NCBI RefSeq assembly: GCF_932526225.1
Contig: NC_064048.1
Coordinates: 10,536,188 to 10,565,187 of the forward strand
DNA: 29,000 bases
From: Nematostella vectensis
Lineage: Eukaryota > Cnidaria > Anthozoa > Actiniaria > Edwardsiidae
Direction of reading: 5' to 3'
Of this stretch, positions 10,683 to 23,200 are shown in pieces. Within the stretch, counting starts at the first letter, position 1. Each line of letters starts with the position of its first letter. A program made the translations under genes and the position numbers. The notes under the pieces are model-generated. The model worked only from the letters and a program-made list of their open reading frames with translations. It was not told the DNA's origin and did no database searches.

Positions 10683-13600
10683 GGATTGCCATCAGACTCG
10701 TAGACAACAGGGATGACTTAATTTTATCGTTATCGCGGTGAGGGAATGCCATCGGACTCGCATGCCAGTAGTGGCGACCGGGTGCCATCCCGACTTGCAG
10801 TAAAGGGTGACGAAATTCCATCGGACAAGCGAGCGAAAAGTGGTTACGGAATGCCATCGAACTAGCAGCCGACAAGAGGTGCACGGATGACAACGAACTC
10901 GCACGCGACAAGGGATGACGGGATGCCATCGGACCCGCACGCGACAAGGGATGACGGGATGCCATCGGACCCGCACGCGACAAGGGATGACGGGATGCCA
11001 TCGAACTTGCACGCGACAGGGGGTGACGGGATGTCATCGGACTCGCACGCGACAAGGGATGACGGGATGCCATCGGACCCGCACGCGACAAGAGGTGCAC
11101 GGATAACAACGAACTCGCACCCGACAAGGGATGACGGGATGTCATCGAACTCGCAAGCGACAAGGGATGACGGGATGCCATCGGACTCGCACGCGACAAG
11201 GGGTTGACGGGATGCCATCAGACTCGCAAGCGACAAGGGGTGACGGGATGCCATCAGACTCGCACGTGACAAGGGATGACGGGATGTCATCGAACTCGCA
11301 AGCGACAAGGGATGACGGGATGCTATCGAACTCGCATGCGACAAGAGGTGACGGGATGTCATCGAACTCGCAAGCGACAAGGGATGACGGGATGCCATCG
11401 AACTCGCATGCGACAAGGGGTGACGGGATGTCATCGAACTCGCACGCGACAAGGGATGACGGGATGTCATCGAACTCGCACGCAACAAGGGATGACGGGA
11501 TGCCATCGAACTCGCATGCGACAAGGGATGACGGGATGCCATCAGACTCGCACGTGACAAGGGATGACGGGATGCCTCCGGACCCGCACGCGACAAGGGA
11601 TGACGGGATGCCACCGGACTCGCACGCGACAAGGGATGACGGGATGCCATCAGAATCGCACGTGACAAGGGGTGACGGGATGTCATCGGACTCGCACGTG
11701 ACAAGGGATGACGGGGTGCCATCGGACTCGCACGCTACAAGGGTTGACGGGATGCCATCGGACTCGCACGCGACAAGGGATGACGGGATGTCATCGGACT
11801 CGCACGCTACAAGGGATGACGGGATGTCATCGGACTCGCACGCTACAAGGGGTGACGGGATGTCATCAAACTGGCACGCGACAGGGGGTGACGGGATGCC
11901 ATCGAACTCGCACGCGACAAGGGATGACGGGATGCCATCGGACTCGCACGCGACAAGGGATGACGGGATGCCATCAGACTCGCACGCGACAAGGGATGAC
12001 GGGATGTCATCGGACTCGCACGCGACAAGGGGTGACGGGATGTCATCAAACTCGCACGCGACAGGGGGTTACGGGATGCCATCGAACTCGCACGCGACAA
12101 GGGATGACGGGATGCCATCGGACTCGCACGCGACAAGGGATGACGGGATGTCATCGGACTCGCACGCGACAAGGGGTGACGGGATGTCATCAAACTGGCA
12201 CGCGACAGGGGGTTACGGGATGCCATCGAACTCGCATGCGACAAGGGATGACGGGATGCCATCAGACTCGCACGTGACAAGGGATGACGGGATGCCTCCG
12301 GACCCGCACGCGACAAGGGATGACGGGATGCCACCGGACTCGCACGCGACAAGGGATGACGGGATGCCATCAGAATCGCACGTGACAAGGGGTGACGGGA
12401 TGTCATCGGACTCGCACGTGACAAGGGATGACGGGGTGCCATCGGACTCGCACGCTACAAGGGTTGACGGGATGCCATCGGACTCGCACGCGACAAGGGA
12501 TGACGGGATGTCATCGGACTCGCACGCTACAAGGGATGACGGGATGTCATCGGACTCGCACGCTACAAGGGGTGACGGGATGTCATCAAACTGGCACGCG
12601 ACAGGGGGTGACGGGATGCCATCGAACTCGCACGCAACAAGGGATGACGGGATGCCATCGGACTCGCACGCGACAAGGGATGACGGGATGCCATCAGACT
12701 CGCACGCGACAAGGGATGACGGGATGTCATCGGACTCGCACGCGACAAGGGGTGACGGGATGTCATCAAACTCGCACGCGACAGGGGGTTACGGGATGCC
12801 ATCGAACTCGCACGCGACAAGGGATGACGGGATGCCATCGGACTCGCACGCGACAAGGGATGACGGGATGTCATCGGACTCGCACGCGACAAGGGGTGAC
12901 GGGATGTCATCAAACTGGCACGCGACAGGGGGTTACGGGATGCCATCGAACTCGCACGCGACAAGGGATGACGGGATGCCATCGAACTCGCACGCGACAA
13001 GGGATGACGGGATGTCACCGGACTCGCACGTGACAAGGGATGACGGGATGTCATCGGACTCGCACGCGACAAGGGGTGACGGGATGTCATCGAACTTGCA
13101 CGCGACAAGGGGTGACGGGATGTCATCAAACTCGCACGCTACAAGGGTTGACGGGATGCCATCGAACTCGCACGCGACAAGGGATGACGGGATGCCATCG
13201 GACTCGCACGCGACAAGGGATGACGGGATGTCATAGAACTTGCACGCGACAAGGGGTGACGGGATGTCATCGAACTTGCACGCTACAAGGGATGACGGGA
13301 TGCCATCGAACTCGCACGCGACAAGGGATGACGGGATGCCATCGAACTCGCACACGACAAGAGATGACGGGATGTCATCGAACTCGCACGCGACAAGGGA
13401 TGACGGGATGTCATCAAACTCGCACGCGACAGGGGGTTACGGGATGCCATCGAACTCGCACGCGACAAGGGATGACGGGATGCCATCGGACTCGCACGCG
13501 ACAAGGGATGACGGGATGTCATCGAACTCGCACGCGACAAGGGATGACGGGATGCCATCGAACTCGCACGCGACAAGGGATGACGGGATGTCATCGGACT

Positions 13601-13857
13601 CGCACGCGACAAGGGGTGACGGGATGTCATCAAACTCGCACGCTACAAGGGTTGACGGGATGCCATCGAACTCGCACGCGACAAGAGATGACGGTATGTC
13701 ATCGGACTCGCACGCGACAAGGGGTGACGGGATGTCATAGAACTTGCACGCGACAAGGGGTGACGGGATGTCATCGAACTTGCACGCTACAAGGGATGAC
13801 GGGATGCCATCGAACTCGCACGCGACAGGGGGTGACGGGATGTCATCGACCTCGCGT
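10683..13857. repeat. 36-bp minisatellite, about 3.2 kb, with higher-order repeats
   Basis: The unit is 36 bp (GATGACGGGATGCCATCGGA followed by CTCGCACGCGACAAGG). Units are degenerate from 10683 to about 10880 and regular after that. Variants mix: CCATC/TCATC, GGAC/GAAC/AAAC, GATGAC/GGTGAC/GGTTAC, and ACAAGG/ACAGGG. As 36 is divisible by 3, long frames stay open on both strands. A one-base shift near 11203 and TAG codons (near 13234 and 13738) break the longest plus frame, so it is called a satellite and not a gene. Confidence 0.95.
11495..12983. repeat. 720-bp higher-order duplication inside the minisatellite
   Basis: The order of variant units from about 11495 to 12263 recurs 720 bp later (about 12215 to 12983) with only isolated differences, for example CGCGACAA at 11911 against CGCAACAA at 12631. 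720 bp is 20 units of 36 bp. This indicates a recent unequal exchange. Confidence 0.9.
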
Positions 13858-14359
13858 GAAATGACGCGTTGTCCAAGATTTTGAGTTAAAAATTGCACGG
13901 TATGCAAATCTACGAAAACAGAAAGAGTTATACAGCCTATATAATTTCCATTTGGTTTTAGCTCTTACCAACTTGGATAGTTTGCGTTTTATTGGCCCCA
14001 CATGGTTGTGTCTGGGATGTTCCACTAGACGAACTTGCATCGACCACGCATCCTTTCTCCGGTTAACACCCACACTTTCTCCGGTTAACACCCACATAGG
14101 AGCAACGACTGACAAACACTTGACAGCTCTGGAAGAGTCTAGACAGGATCCCACTGTCCACTGCCGGTTTATTTTTCCCATTCAGATGGTGAAGAAATTG
14201 TAGGACAGGCAGTGAGTGCCTGACCCAGTAATGACCAGCGATGTAAGCAGCGCGCAAGATGTGCTGAAGCAGAGCAGCAGATATTGGTGGAGAACCCCTA
14301 TTCTTTTTCTCTTTGGGAAGATGTCTGCCCTTGCCGCATCCTCCTCCAGACAAGTGCAA
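13858..14359. other. Spacer between the two minisatellite arrays
   Basis: About 500 bp, less AT-rich than its surroundings, with open frames of about 80-110 codons on both strands but no recognisable domain. Confidence 0.35.
14055..14097. repeat. Short direct repeat (CTCCGGTTAACACCCACA x2)
   Basis: Two adjacent copies of a roughly 22-bp unit containing TTTCTCCGGTTAACACCCAC lie between the 36-bp and 66-bp arrays. Confidence 0.8.
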
Positions 14360-14875
14360 GTGCGACCGAACATTATAACTACAAATAGTTTCAGGTGTGA
14401 AGGCTCCTTGTCAGGGATGATGCTGGTGCGACCGTATATTATAACTACAAATAGCTCCAGGTGTGAAGGCTCCTTGTCAGGGATGCTGCTGGTGCGACCG
14501 TACATTATAACTACAAATAGCTACAGGTGTGAAGGCTCCTTGTCAGGGATGATGCTGAGTGCGACCGTATATTATAACTACAAATAGCTCCAGGTGTAAA
14601 GGCTCCTTGTCAGGGATGCTGCTGGTGCGACCGTACATTATAACTACAAATAGCTTCAGGTGTGAAGGCTCCTTGTCAGGGATGCTGCTGGTGCGACCGT
14701 ACATTATAACTACAAATAGCTCCAGGTATGAAGGCTCCTTGTCAGGGATGCTGCTGGTGCGACCGTACATTATAACTACAAATAGCTCCAGGTGTGAAGG
14801 CTCCTTGTCAGGGATGCTGCTGGTGCGACCGTACATTATAACTACAAATAGCTCCAGGTGTGAAGGCTCCTTGTC
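14360..14875. repeat. 66-bp tandem repeat, about 8 copies
   Basis: The units start at GTGCGACCG, at 14360, 14426, 14492, 14559, 14625, 14691, 14757 and 14823. Each contains ACATTATAACTACAAATAG and GGCTCCTTGTCAGGGATG. One unit carries an extra base (67 bp, between 14492 and 14559), which shifts the reading frame, so a protein is unlikely. Confidence 0.93.
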
Positions 14876-14879
14876 CTTG

Positions 14880-15714
14880 CTCCTTGCTCCTTTTTTTTAA
14901 TGAAAGAACGCTTGAAGTAAACTCATAAATAAGCGCCCTCTTAGACTACAATTTTACAATACAAAAGGTTTTGACGCGCGAGACTTTAGGAATTGTATGG
15001 CTAAAATATGTTACATATAAACATATCCTGATAAAGTTTATTCACCGAGAGCCCCATGTAATCCTCTTTGTATTGCTTGGCCTTATCACTCGTGCTACAA
15101 ATAACTATGGGAGCCCGCGATAAAGAGTTGATTGGAATTCTCCGATAAGCGTTTGCTTTAACTTTGATATAACCCTAGAAGTAACTATGCTAGAACTCGA
15201 CAACACCAGTCGAAATAAAAGAATTATTTCACCCAAAATAATATTTGTCGAAATAAAAAAAAAATGTAATGTCTAATACGCAATGATTGTTTTAATTTCC
15301 CTCTCGAAATCTCTCCGTTTACAATAACCAAGCACAACAGTGGAGTTGTCAAACCTTCAAAGGCAGCTTTGATTTTCCTGATTCGCTTGCGACGTATGAA
15401 AACCATGTATTGCTGAGGAGGAAATGGTAATACGGTTAACAAACTTACCCCTTATTTGGTTGTCCTAGAGTTGTCTGACGGAAGACTGACTGTAGAAGGC
15501 TGTTATACTTACTTGCATACACCAACTGCGACTCCGTTAAACCATAAATTAGTAATGTGCAACTTATGAAAACAATCGTTTAGTCAAACGCCACTGGCGA
15601 AATTCAATGGGGTGGTCTTTTCTGGAGGGAAGGGTGGGTAGAACAAGGATATGTACCGAGCGCGATCAGGAGATTGACATGGATATTCAAAGAACGAGTT
15701 ATTCACTCTTTACC
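14880..15714. other. No gene recognised
   Basis: AT-rich DNA. The 72-codon minus frame at 15224-15442 has no family features. Confidence 0.4.
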
Positions 15715-15975
15715 CTATCAAGTCCAGCCTGAGATTTCACCAAATTCTGAGAACATGCTAAGAACATGTCGAAGCTCGGCTATTGCAGCAAAATATTTGA
15801 AAGTGTGATGTGTTCTGAAATGCTGAATAAAATTGCGTCAATAATAACAACCATAAATAATGTTATTGCCCATTTGTGTAATTGTCTTCTATTGTTCATT
15901 GGGTGCATTTTTATATACACTGAAATTTAAAAACACCTGAGGAACATCTCGAAATCTCAGGCTGGCCCTTCGTAA
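15715..15975 (-). mobile_element. GTTCTTAT-family transposon, partial copy
   Basis: It shares GAACATGCTAAGAACATGTC, GTGATGTGTTCTGAAATGCT, CATTTGTGTAATTGTCTTCT and ATATACACTGAAATTTAA with the copy at 900-1257. The GTTCTTATAAAAA ends are missing, so it is truncated. Confidence 0.6.
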
Positions 15976-16052
15976 AGAAAACAAGGGCAGAACACGGATC
16001 TGTTCCGCAAAAATATCTGTTCCGCAGCCTGTCGAACTAATTGTGCTAGAAA

Positions 16053-16206
<154 letters not shown>

Positions 16207-16376
16207 TGTTATTGTTAGTTATTGTTAGTTATTGTTATTGTTATTGTTATTGTTATTGTTATTGTTATTGTTATTGTTATTGTTATTGTTATTGTTATTG
16301 TTATTGTTATTGTTATTGTTATTGTTATTGTTATTGTTATTGTTATTGTTATTGTTATTGTTATTGTTATTGTTAT
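16207..16376. repeat. (ATTGTT)n microsatellite
   Basis: About 28 copies of a 6-bp unit, directly abutting the ATTT array. Two TTAG variants occur near the junction. The reading frames across it are repeat by-products. Confidence 0.97.
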
Positions 16377-17023
16377 GAGTGGTTGCTTGGGGAAAAAACG
16401 TAAAGACCGGCTATACAGTTAATTATTTATGTGCTAAAATGACTAACAATATCATGTGGCTGGGAAAAAATGCCAGGCCTAACCACTGCTGGTTGGAAAA
16501 AAAAAAAGGAATGGTCCCTCCTGGGAAAAAGGAACAGACAATTTTTAGAAAAAAAAACTAACGCTTTAACACCAGCACGTAAAAGTTTAAAGGTTGGTTT
16601 AATTAAATTGGTTTAAATCTCAATCCCCCAAGAGTGGACAGAACCAAGAACAAAACTGAATAGATTGTGCTGTACACGTTTTTAAGTGATCATTTAGCTA
16701 GTAAGAATTCAACACAATGAGAAACTTGGCCAGTTATCAGGCAAAGAAAAACCTTGTTTAACTAAACATGGTTTGGTAGGAATGCAGCATACATTTCGAT
16801 TCTTCGGTAGCTTTAAAAGTGTTAAGTTTCGGGGAAAAATAAGAGTTTTAATACATGAGAAAGTTCTCCAAGCACTTATTTCTAGTCCTAAGCACACATT
16901 TCGCGCGAGCATTTTGCGCATAAAGTTCTATGAAACCATCGTATACAAAACAAATTAGTTCGCTTAAGTAACAGTCATTGTCCCATAGCTAAAAACATCT
17001 GCACTGACTTTAAGTAGCTTCAT
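16377..17023 (-). other. 3' flank / probable 3' UTR of the Gly/Cys-rich gene
   Basis: No coding signal is seen. No AATAAA is found on the minus strand between the stop and 16377; the nearest variant is ATTAAA at 16852-16847. The mRNA may end there or within the ATTT array beyond. Confidence 0.4.
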
Positions 17024-17217
17024 TTAAGGTAGATTTTCATTGTTGGGCGAGGCTGTAGTGTACTCGGGGAGTTTCTCTCCTTTTGGGGAAGGTTTGACGT
17101 TAGTTGTTGATTTGAGCTCATAAGTGGTCGGAATCTCATCGGAGGAAGTCGGAATGTTATCGGGAGTCGTCGACATCTTTTCGAATGCAGTTGGTCGGGG
17201 ACCCGGTGTTGGGTTTC
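17024..17217 (-). CDS. Coding exon 10: Pro/Thr/Ser-rich C-terminal tail and stop
   Basis: Acceptor is TTATTACAG|GA. The frame reads 64 residues (721-784) and stops at TAA (17026-17024). The tail has 12 Pro and 11 Thr, including TTP, IPTSSDEIPTT and YTTASP, and no cysteine. It is not hydrophobic, so there is no membrane anchor or GPI signal. Mucin-like O-glycosylation is plausible but inferred. It is called from the phase-matched acceptor and the low-complexity coding frame rather than from homology. Confidence 0.75.
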
Positions 17218-20200
17218 CTGTAATAAATGATAATTGTTTGCTTACAATGGATTACTATTGATAATGCACATTCTTTTTTTATACTGACGTGAATGAAGTC
17301 ATATAAAAATATAATATATAAAACATCTCTTAGAAAACTAATACATATTTATATTTGTATAACTTTATTTTTTGCAATTAAAGAATTTCGCTCAACCATA
17401 TTTCATATTGTTTACAATTGAAAATACATCAGTTCATTTGCAAGAAAACTTCAAAATAGCCATTCACGGTTGAACTGTTATGACTAGTGCAAACTAGTGA
17501 CACAACGACATAACAACATAGGCGCGCGCACTCTTTTAAGCCCGACATAACGACATGGACATAATTACATAAAGAAAAAACATGTTTTTTCTCTTATGCC
17601 GTTATGTTCATGTCGTTATGTTGGGCTTATGTCAAAATGTCGAGCCATTCACACTTGAACATATGAACTTAATAGGTGCACGTGCCTATGTCATTATGTC
17701 GTTATGTCACTAGTGTGCACCAGGCATTATACTTAATTAATGCTATTTTATTGAACGTTTCTTAGTCACTTGCTTGAATTAGCCAATGGATTTTTTTTTA
17801 GTCACTCGGTATTGTGGCGGAAGCATAAAATGGCGGCGGCGTGATAGTCCTTATTGGTCTTGATAAGGCTGGTTAGTAAACTTAAAGAATGTCGATCACC
17901 CACTTTTTGTTATTGTATATAATTGAAAAAACAGCGGTTTATTTGCCAGGAAACTTCAAAATAACAAACTACGGATGAAGTCTGACATTTTATTGATGAT
18001 ATTTGATTGAAAATATCTTGGTTACTTGTTTAAATTAGCTGATGGAAATGGATGCTTTAAGTCAATCGCCATTGACCGGGAGTATAAAATGGCGGCATGA
18101 TTGGAAAGCTATTTACTACAAAATCACCCGACATGAGTGATTCGTACAACGCGACCCGTTTAGTGCAAATATTACTGGCAACGAAGTGAGCATCGCCTAC
18201 CTTTCGCACAAACAGTTCCCCCCAATGTGTTCATCTCCACACGGTAGCCTTTGGGACATTCCTTAACACACACGTCGTCATAGATCATGCCAAATCCAAA
18301 CTTTGCGTGGATCGAGTGTTTGTGGTAACCAGGCCTGCAAGTGTCGCAGTGACGCCGACCATGATAGCTGACACTCTCGCAGCTAAGACAGTTGGTCACG
18401 TGACACACTAAAGCGAGGCAAGAACAGAGTCAGAACATCGATGGCTGTCGTTTTTCTAAATGGTCTAAAAGAGCCTGGGGCGAGCGCACGAGAGACCTGT
18501 GATATTCTAAAACGTTAGGGACTAGGACATCTAAGGGACTAGGACATCTAAGTTGACTGCCAGCAAAATTGTATTTGTTAACACGAATTCCTACAAGTTT
18601 ACATAAAAATTCTCGACTTACAAAGCTCTAGAGCGATAAAAAAGCGAAAGAATGACTGAAACGAACTCCCAAATATGGTATGTAATGCCTAAGAAGGAAA
18701 TGACCGAGCGAGCTAGAAAAACGACAGTTTTTTTATATGGAACGAGTGTTGTAAACATTTTTACAGAACAATATCACACGTTTAGGCGAGGCACTAATTC
18801 GGGGGTGACACTAATTATAATTTTTCTCTTAATCCAGGCGCTGTGTACGGAGAAAGCGTTTAGTAAAATTATTCCTCTAGCATAGGCGCTTATTTTGGGA
18901 GGGGGATTTTTTTTTTCTCATAGGCGTGGATCTTATTCGAACGAGCCGCTGTATTTAAATACACAGTGACTATATGCCCGACAGTCAGGAAAGGTCCTCA
19001 ATGGACTAAATGCCCGACAGTCAGGAGAGGTCCTCAATGGATGACTTAAATGCCCGACAGTCAGGAAAGGTCCTAGATGGACTAAATGCCCGACAGTTTT
19101 CAATTTTTTATAATAAACCCTTAACTTGTCGACCTATTGATTGCAAAGTATTCTAAATTTGCCGAGAAAAGGGCAGAAACTCTAAATTGAGATTTGTTAT
19201 TGATAGTAAACGTTTTCTGTTGACTATGTATACTATAGAATCGTAATTTAATATTTTGTCACTTGGTGGTGTACATTCTTGTTTTTTATAAGAACATCTA
19301 ATTTTTAGTTGAGGCTGAGCCGTTCTTATTTTTGGAGAATTTTAAGGCTTAATGTTTTGACGATGTTCTTGAATTTTAGTGTATATAGGAATATAATACC
19401 AAATAAATTATAAGGAAGAGAATTACACTAATGATCAATAGCCATAATAAGGTTGTTACAAGAGCACAATTTGATTCAGCATTTTAGGACGCATCAGGAC
19501 TAAAAACATATCAAGAAAATTTAGCCAAAAAATGTCGTTTTTTCCCAGACGCGGTCACTTCCATATAAGGAAACTAATACATTCCTTATTTGGAATAACT
19601 GCACGAATCTTGTAATTTTTAGGGCTGCCGTATCACAGGTGCTTCGCAAACTTTGTGAATTGTATTCAGAACAGAAAAAAAGTGACTGTGACCATCTTTA
19701 GTCAATGGAGAAAGCTTCTGAAAAGAAACTAAAATTCCTCGGTACCAGACCCCTAAAACGACAGCGGTTTCTTCATATGAGAAAAAAAAATTCTGCTATC
19801 TGAGCCTCGGTATGTTCTTAGCATGTTTTAAATAAAATTTGTTGAAATCTCAGGCTAGACGTTCTTTTAAAAATGGTTCTTATAAAAAAAGAGTGTATAC
19901 AAGTAAGGAAAAACATTCAATTCCGACGACACTAGGTTGGCATCAATTTACTGGCTTATTTGAATGAATTGGAAACTGTCGGGCATATAGTCCATTGAAG
20001 ACCTGTCTCGACATTAGTAGAAGATAAAACTTGTCAGTGTGTGTCGTTAAGTGTCAGTTATATTTCAAGCAGCATGTCACTCAATTTTGCACTTACCTTT
20101 TCGACAGATCTGCTCATTTGTCTCCTTGTAACCCAGAGGGCATTCGCGTACACATATGTTGTTCTGAGGATTGGACCAGACGCTCATCTTAAACAAGCCT

Positions 20201-23200
20201 TTCTTGCATGTTTCACAATTCATAGGACTGTTGCAAGTTTCACACGATTTCAAGCATTCTGAAAACGCAAGATAATGCTTGTTTTAGCGACAGTAACAGC
20301 CTCCCCTTTCAAAATATGTCTCTAAAGGCATAGCTTTTATAAATTCATTGAAAGGCAAGGTAAAATCTTAGATGCCTTTTCGCCCTCTTCTGACCATATA
20401 ATACAGTCGCCTTATCAGGATTGGCTGAGGGGGGGGGGGGGGGGGGTGCGTAGTCATAGGTCTCATATGGAAAGAGCATAGTATTTGAAGATTCCTTAAA
20501 GAGGAATGACCCACTTTTGGCCGCCAATATGAGATGGGGGGGGGGGGGGGGTGCGACCCCCCTGTGTATTTTTCAACCATTTATGTTTTTGCTTATACAT
20601 AATATTAGTCCCTATCAGGGCTACAGAGGCTGACATTACATTCATTATTTCCGCGGGCTCATTCCGCGGGCTCTCTCGTGTAGTTATTTTTACAAGACCT
20701 TGAGATTTCACTAAATCGCTAATTATCATAAGAAAAGTATCATGTCGAAATGAAAGAAACGAATAATTTTTATCGCCATCGCCATTGTTTTTTTAGACAT
20801 TTTGATAATACTTACTTAGGCATCGTCCGTACTTTTGATAGTAGCCATTAGGACAGCTTCTATGACAAAACTTTCCATCTTTCTCAAGAAAGTAGTAACC
20901 CTTTTTGCACCTGAAACACATTGAGTCTAGACAGCCTTCTACAAAAACAAAAACAAAACAAAAGTAAATTAACCAAAAGAATCAATATCCTTTAGTTAAA
21001 TCCGTGTTCAGCAATACGTTGTTGTTTTTGTTGTTGTTGTTGAGAGGGCAGTTACGACGACCACAAACCAATGAGGGAGAGCTGGATACCACCACATGTC
21101 AAAAGATAAAAAACGAAAAAAAAAGGAAAGGTATTTAATTCTCGGTATTTTCTCGTTGACCGGTGGCTAGGGAGCCTAAGGCCCTTTGCACAGGTCTAGT
21201 GCGCCAAAATCCAAAAGCCTAAAAAAGGCACAGGGAGCACGTGTGACTGAAAGCGAGAATACATTGCACACAATCATTTTGAGTCTGTTATTATCAGAAT
21301 AGTATTACAGTCTTCAATATTATACACCTATTTCAATAAAGGTTGTACACCTATTTCAGTAAAGGTTGTCAGTGCAAATGGCAAATGGCGATTGGCAAAT
21401 GGCAGTTTTACGACCGAAAGTAAACATGCCTCTCGAAGAATATGGATAAATCAAAAACAATTATCCATTAAAGGTTACTAATGCTTGGCTCTGACATTGC
21501 TGGACTTTATTTAACATCTTTAATTTTACGAATAATTAGTACCCATAAGCCATTTACACTGCACTGCACTGCATTTGCACTGACAACCTTTTGTGAAATA
21601 GGTGTACAACCTTTTGTGAAATAGGTGTACAACCTTTTGTGAAATAGGTGTACAACCTTTTGTGAAATAGGTGTACAACCTTTTGTGAAATAGGTGTACA
21701 ACCTTTTGTGAAATAGGTGAAATATGTCCTCAAATAGCAGTGTTTGTCTAGTAGTCGAAGTCAGCCTGCGGCCTTTGGCCGTGCATTCAAGACCCCAGTC
21801 TTATATTTCTGTGAAGACACACTGCGCTCAATTAATAAGTTATATCAACCGTTATTAAATTATTGAAAAAGCAAACTGACAAAATTACCCTCTGATCCGC
21901 GCAACTCGCAAACGAATGACCCATTAACATTCTTTCTCAAAAAGCGGTAAGGGCATCTCCCGACACATTGATGCCGCTGATCCATGAAAAGCAGGCTCAG
22001 CTGTGAGTTACATCTGGTGCAGCTGTTTGTGTTAGGGCAGTCAATACATCCGGGTATTTGAGGGCAAGCTGATAAATTCAAACGTAAATTATTAGGATGT
22101 AGCAAACAACACTCACAGCCGCCATTTTATGCTCCCGCTCAAGGAATCCATTTCCATCGGCTAATTCAAGCGAGTAACCAAGATATTGTCAATCAAATAT
22201 CGTTAATATCCAACCAGACTTAATTCGTAGATTGTTTTTTGAAGATTTCTTGCGAATTAACTGTGGTATTTTCAATGATAAACCATAACAAAGGAGTGGT
22301 TGATCAACATTCTTTAATTACAAGAACCTTAAGTAGCTTTCTTCAACTCCTATAAATAATACCCATTTTCAATAATAACCATCCTAGAGCGTCAATCTCA
22401 GCGTAACGAGGCGGCGGAGGAGGTAGGGGGCGGGAGAAAGAGAGAGAAAGGAGAAGACTTCTCGCACTTTCTCTTCTCTCCCGCCCCATGCCTCCTCCTA
22501 CTCCTCCGGCCTTGTTCCGCCGCGTTCTCGCTCCCAGGGTTCCCGCGGATGAATAATAGAAAATTTAAGCAACGGCGACGAGAACGGCTAAGGCAGAAAA
22601 CACTTGAAAATTGAAAGAGCCAGACGTTGAAATGCACTTTGAAATGGATACATTTTAGTCTTTTATCTTCAATCTACAACTTTAAAACTACAAGTTTTAT
22701 GGGACGTAAGCGCTGAAAACTAGACTATCTTTGTTCGCTATGTTAGAAACAAGGTTAGAGGCTTGTCCATATATTTTGGGACTACAAAAACAAGAGAATT
22801 TCGAAAAAAACTAGTTTAGAATTGAGCGCGAAGCATGAAATATTTTTGGGGTATCACGTTCTCCCGCCGTCGCCGTCGTAGTTTCTTAAATTCCATAATA
22901 ACGTTTTATTTGTGACCTTTCTGTGGAACTCGTGATCTTACTTTGCGGCATCTTTTGACAGAATGGCCCTTCTGCATCGTTAGTTCCATTTGACACTTGG
23001 TAACCACGGGGGCAACTTCTGACACAGGTATCCATGGAGAAGCGCGAGTATCGTAGCCAACCGTCTCGGCAACGCGTGCACTTGCGCCTATACCAGAAGC
23101 CACTGCGCGCCGGGCAGACTGCGCAATTGGGGATAGCACAAGGCGCTGAAATCAATCGGTTAGTAGTATGTTGGTGTTCCTAAGATTAACAAGGAATCAA

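Larger units (their letters stand above)
20259..20815 (-). other. Intron 7-8: poly-G runs and simple sequence
   Basis: No exon is seen besides the flanking ones. Contains two G runs and a short direct repeat of TTCCGCGGGCTC near 20650-20672. Confidence 0.5.

Noticed and set aside
10880-13857. CRISPR array
   Set aside because: The 36-bp period resembles a CRISPR repeat length, but the units are contiguous with no unique spacers, there are no cas genes, and the DNA is eukaryotic.
10862-13907. Many long open frames of both strands across the 36-bp array
   Set aside because: A 36-bp unit without stops is open in several frames by construction. A one-base shift and stop codons interrupt the longest one, and no start context or splice structure supports a gene.
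13843-14181. Minus-strand 112-codon frame with a GTAAGA donor-like site
   Set aside because: No recognisable domain, and its right part lies in a short direct repeat. Left as unannotated spacer.
14182-14900. Frames with a 22-residue repeat on both strands of the 66-bp array
   Set aside because: Open because 66 is divisible by 3. The 67-bp unit shifts the frame and no flanking exon is seen.
21507-21701. Frame of TKGCTPISQKVVHLF-type repeats
   Set aside because: By-product of the intronic 23-bp repeat.
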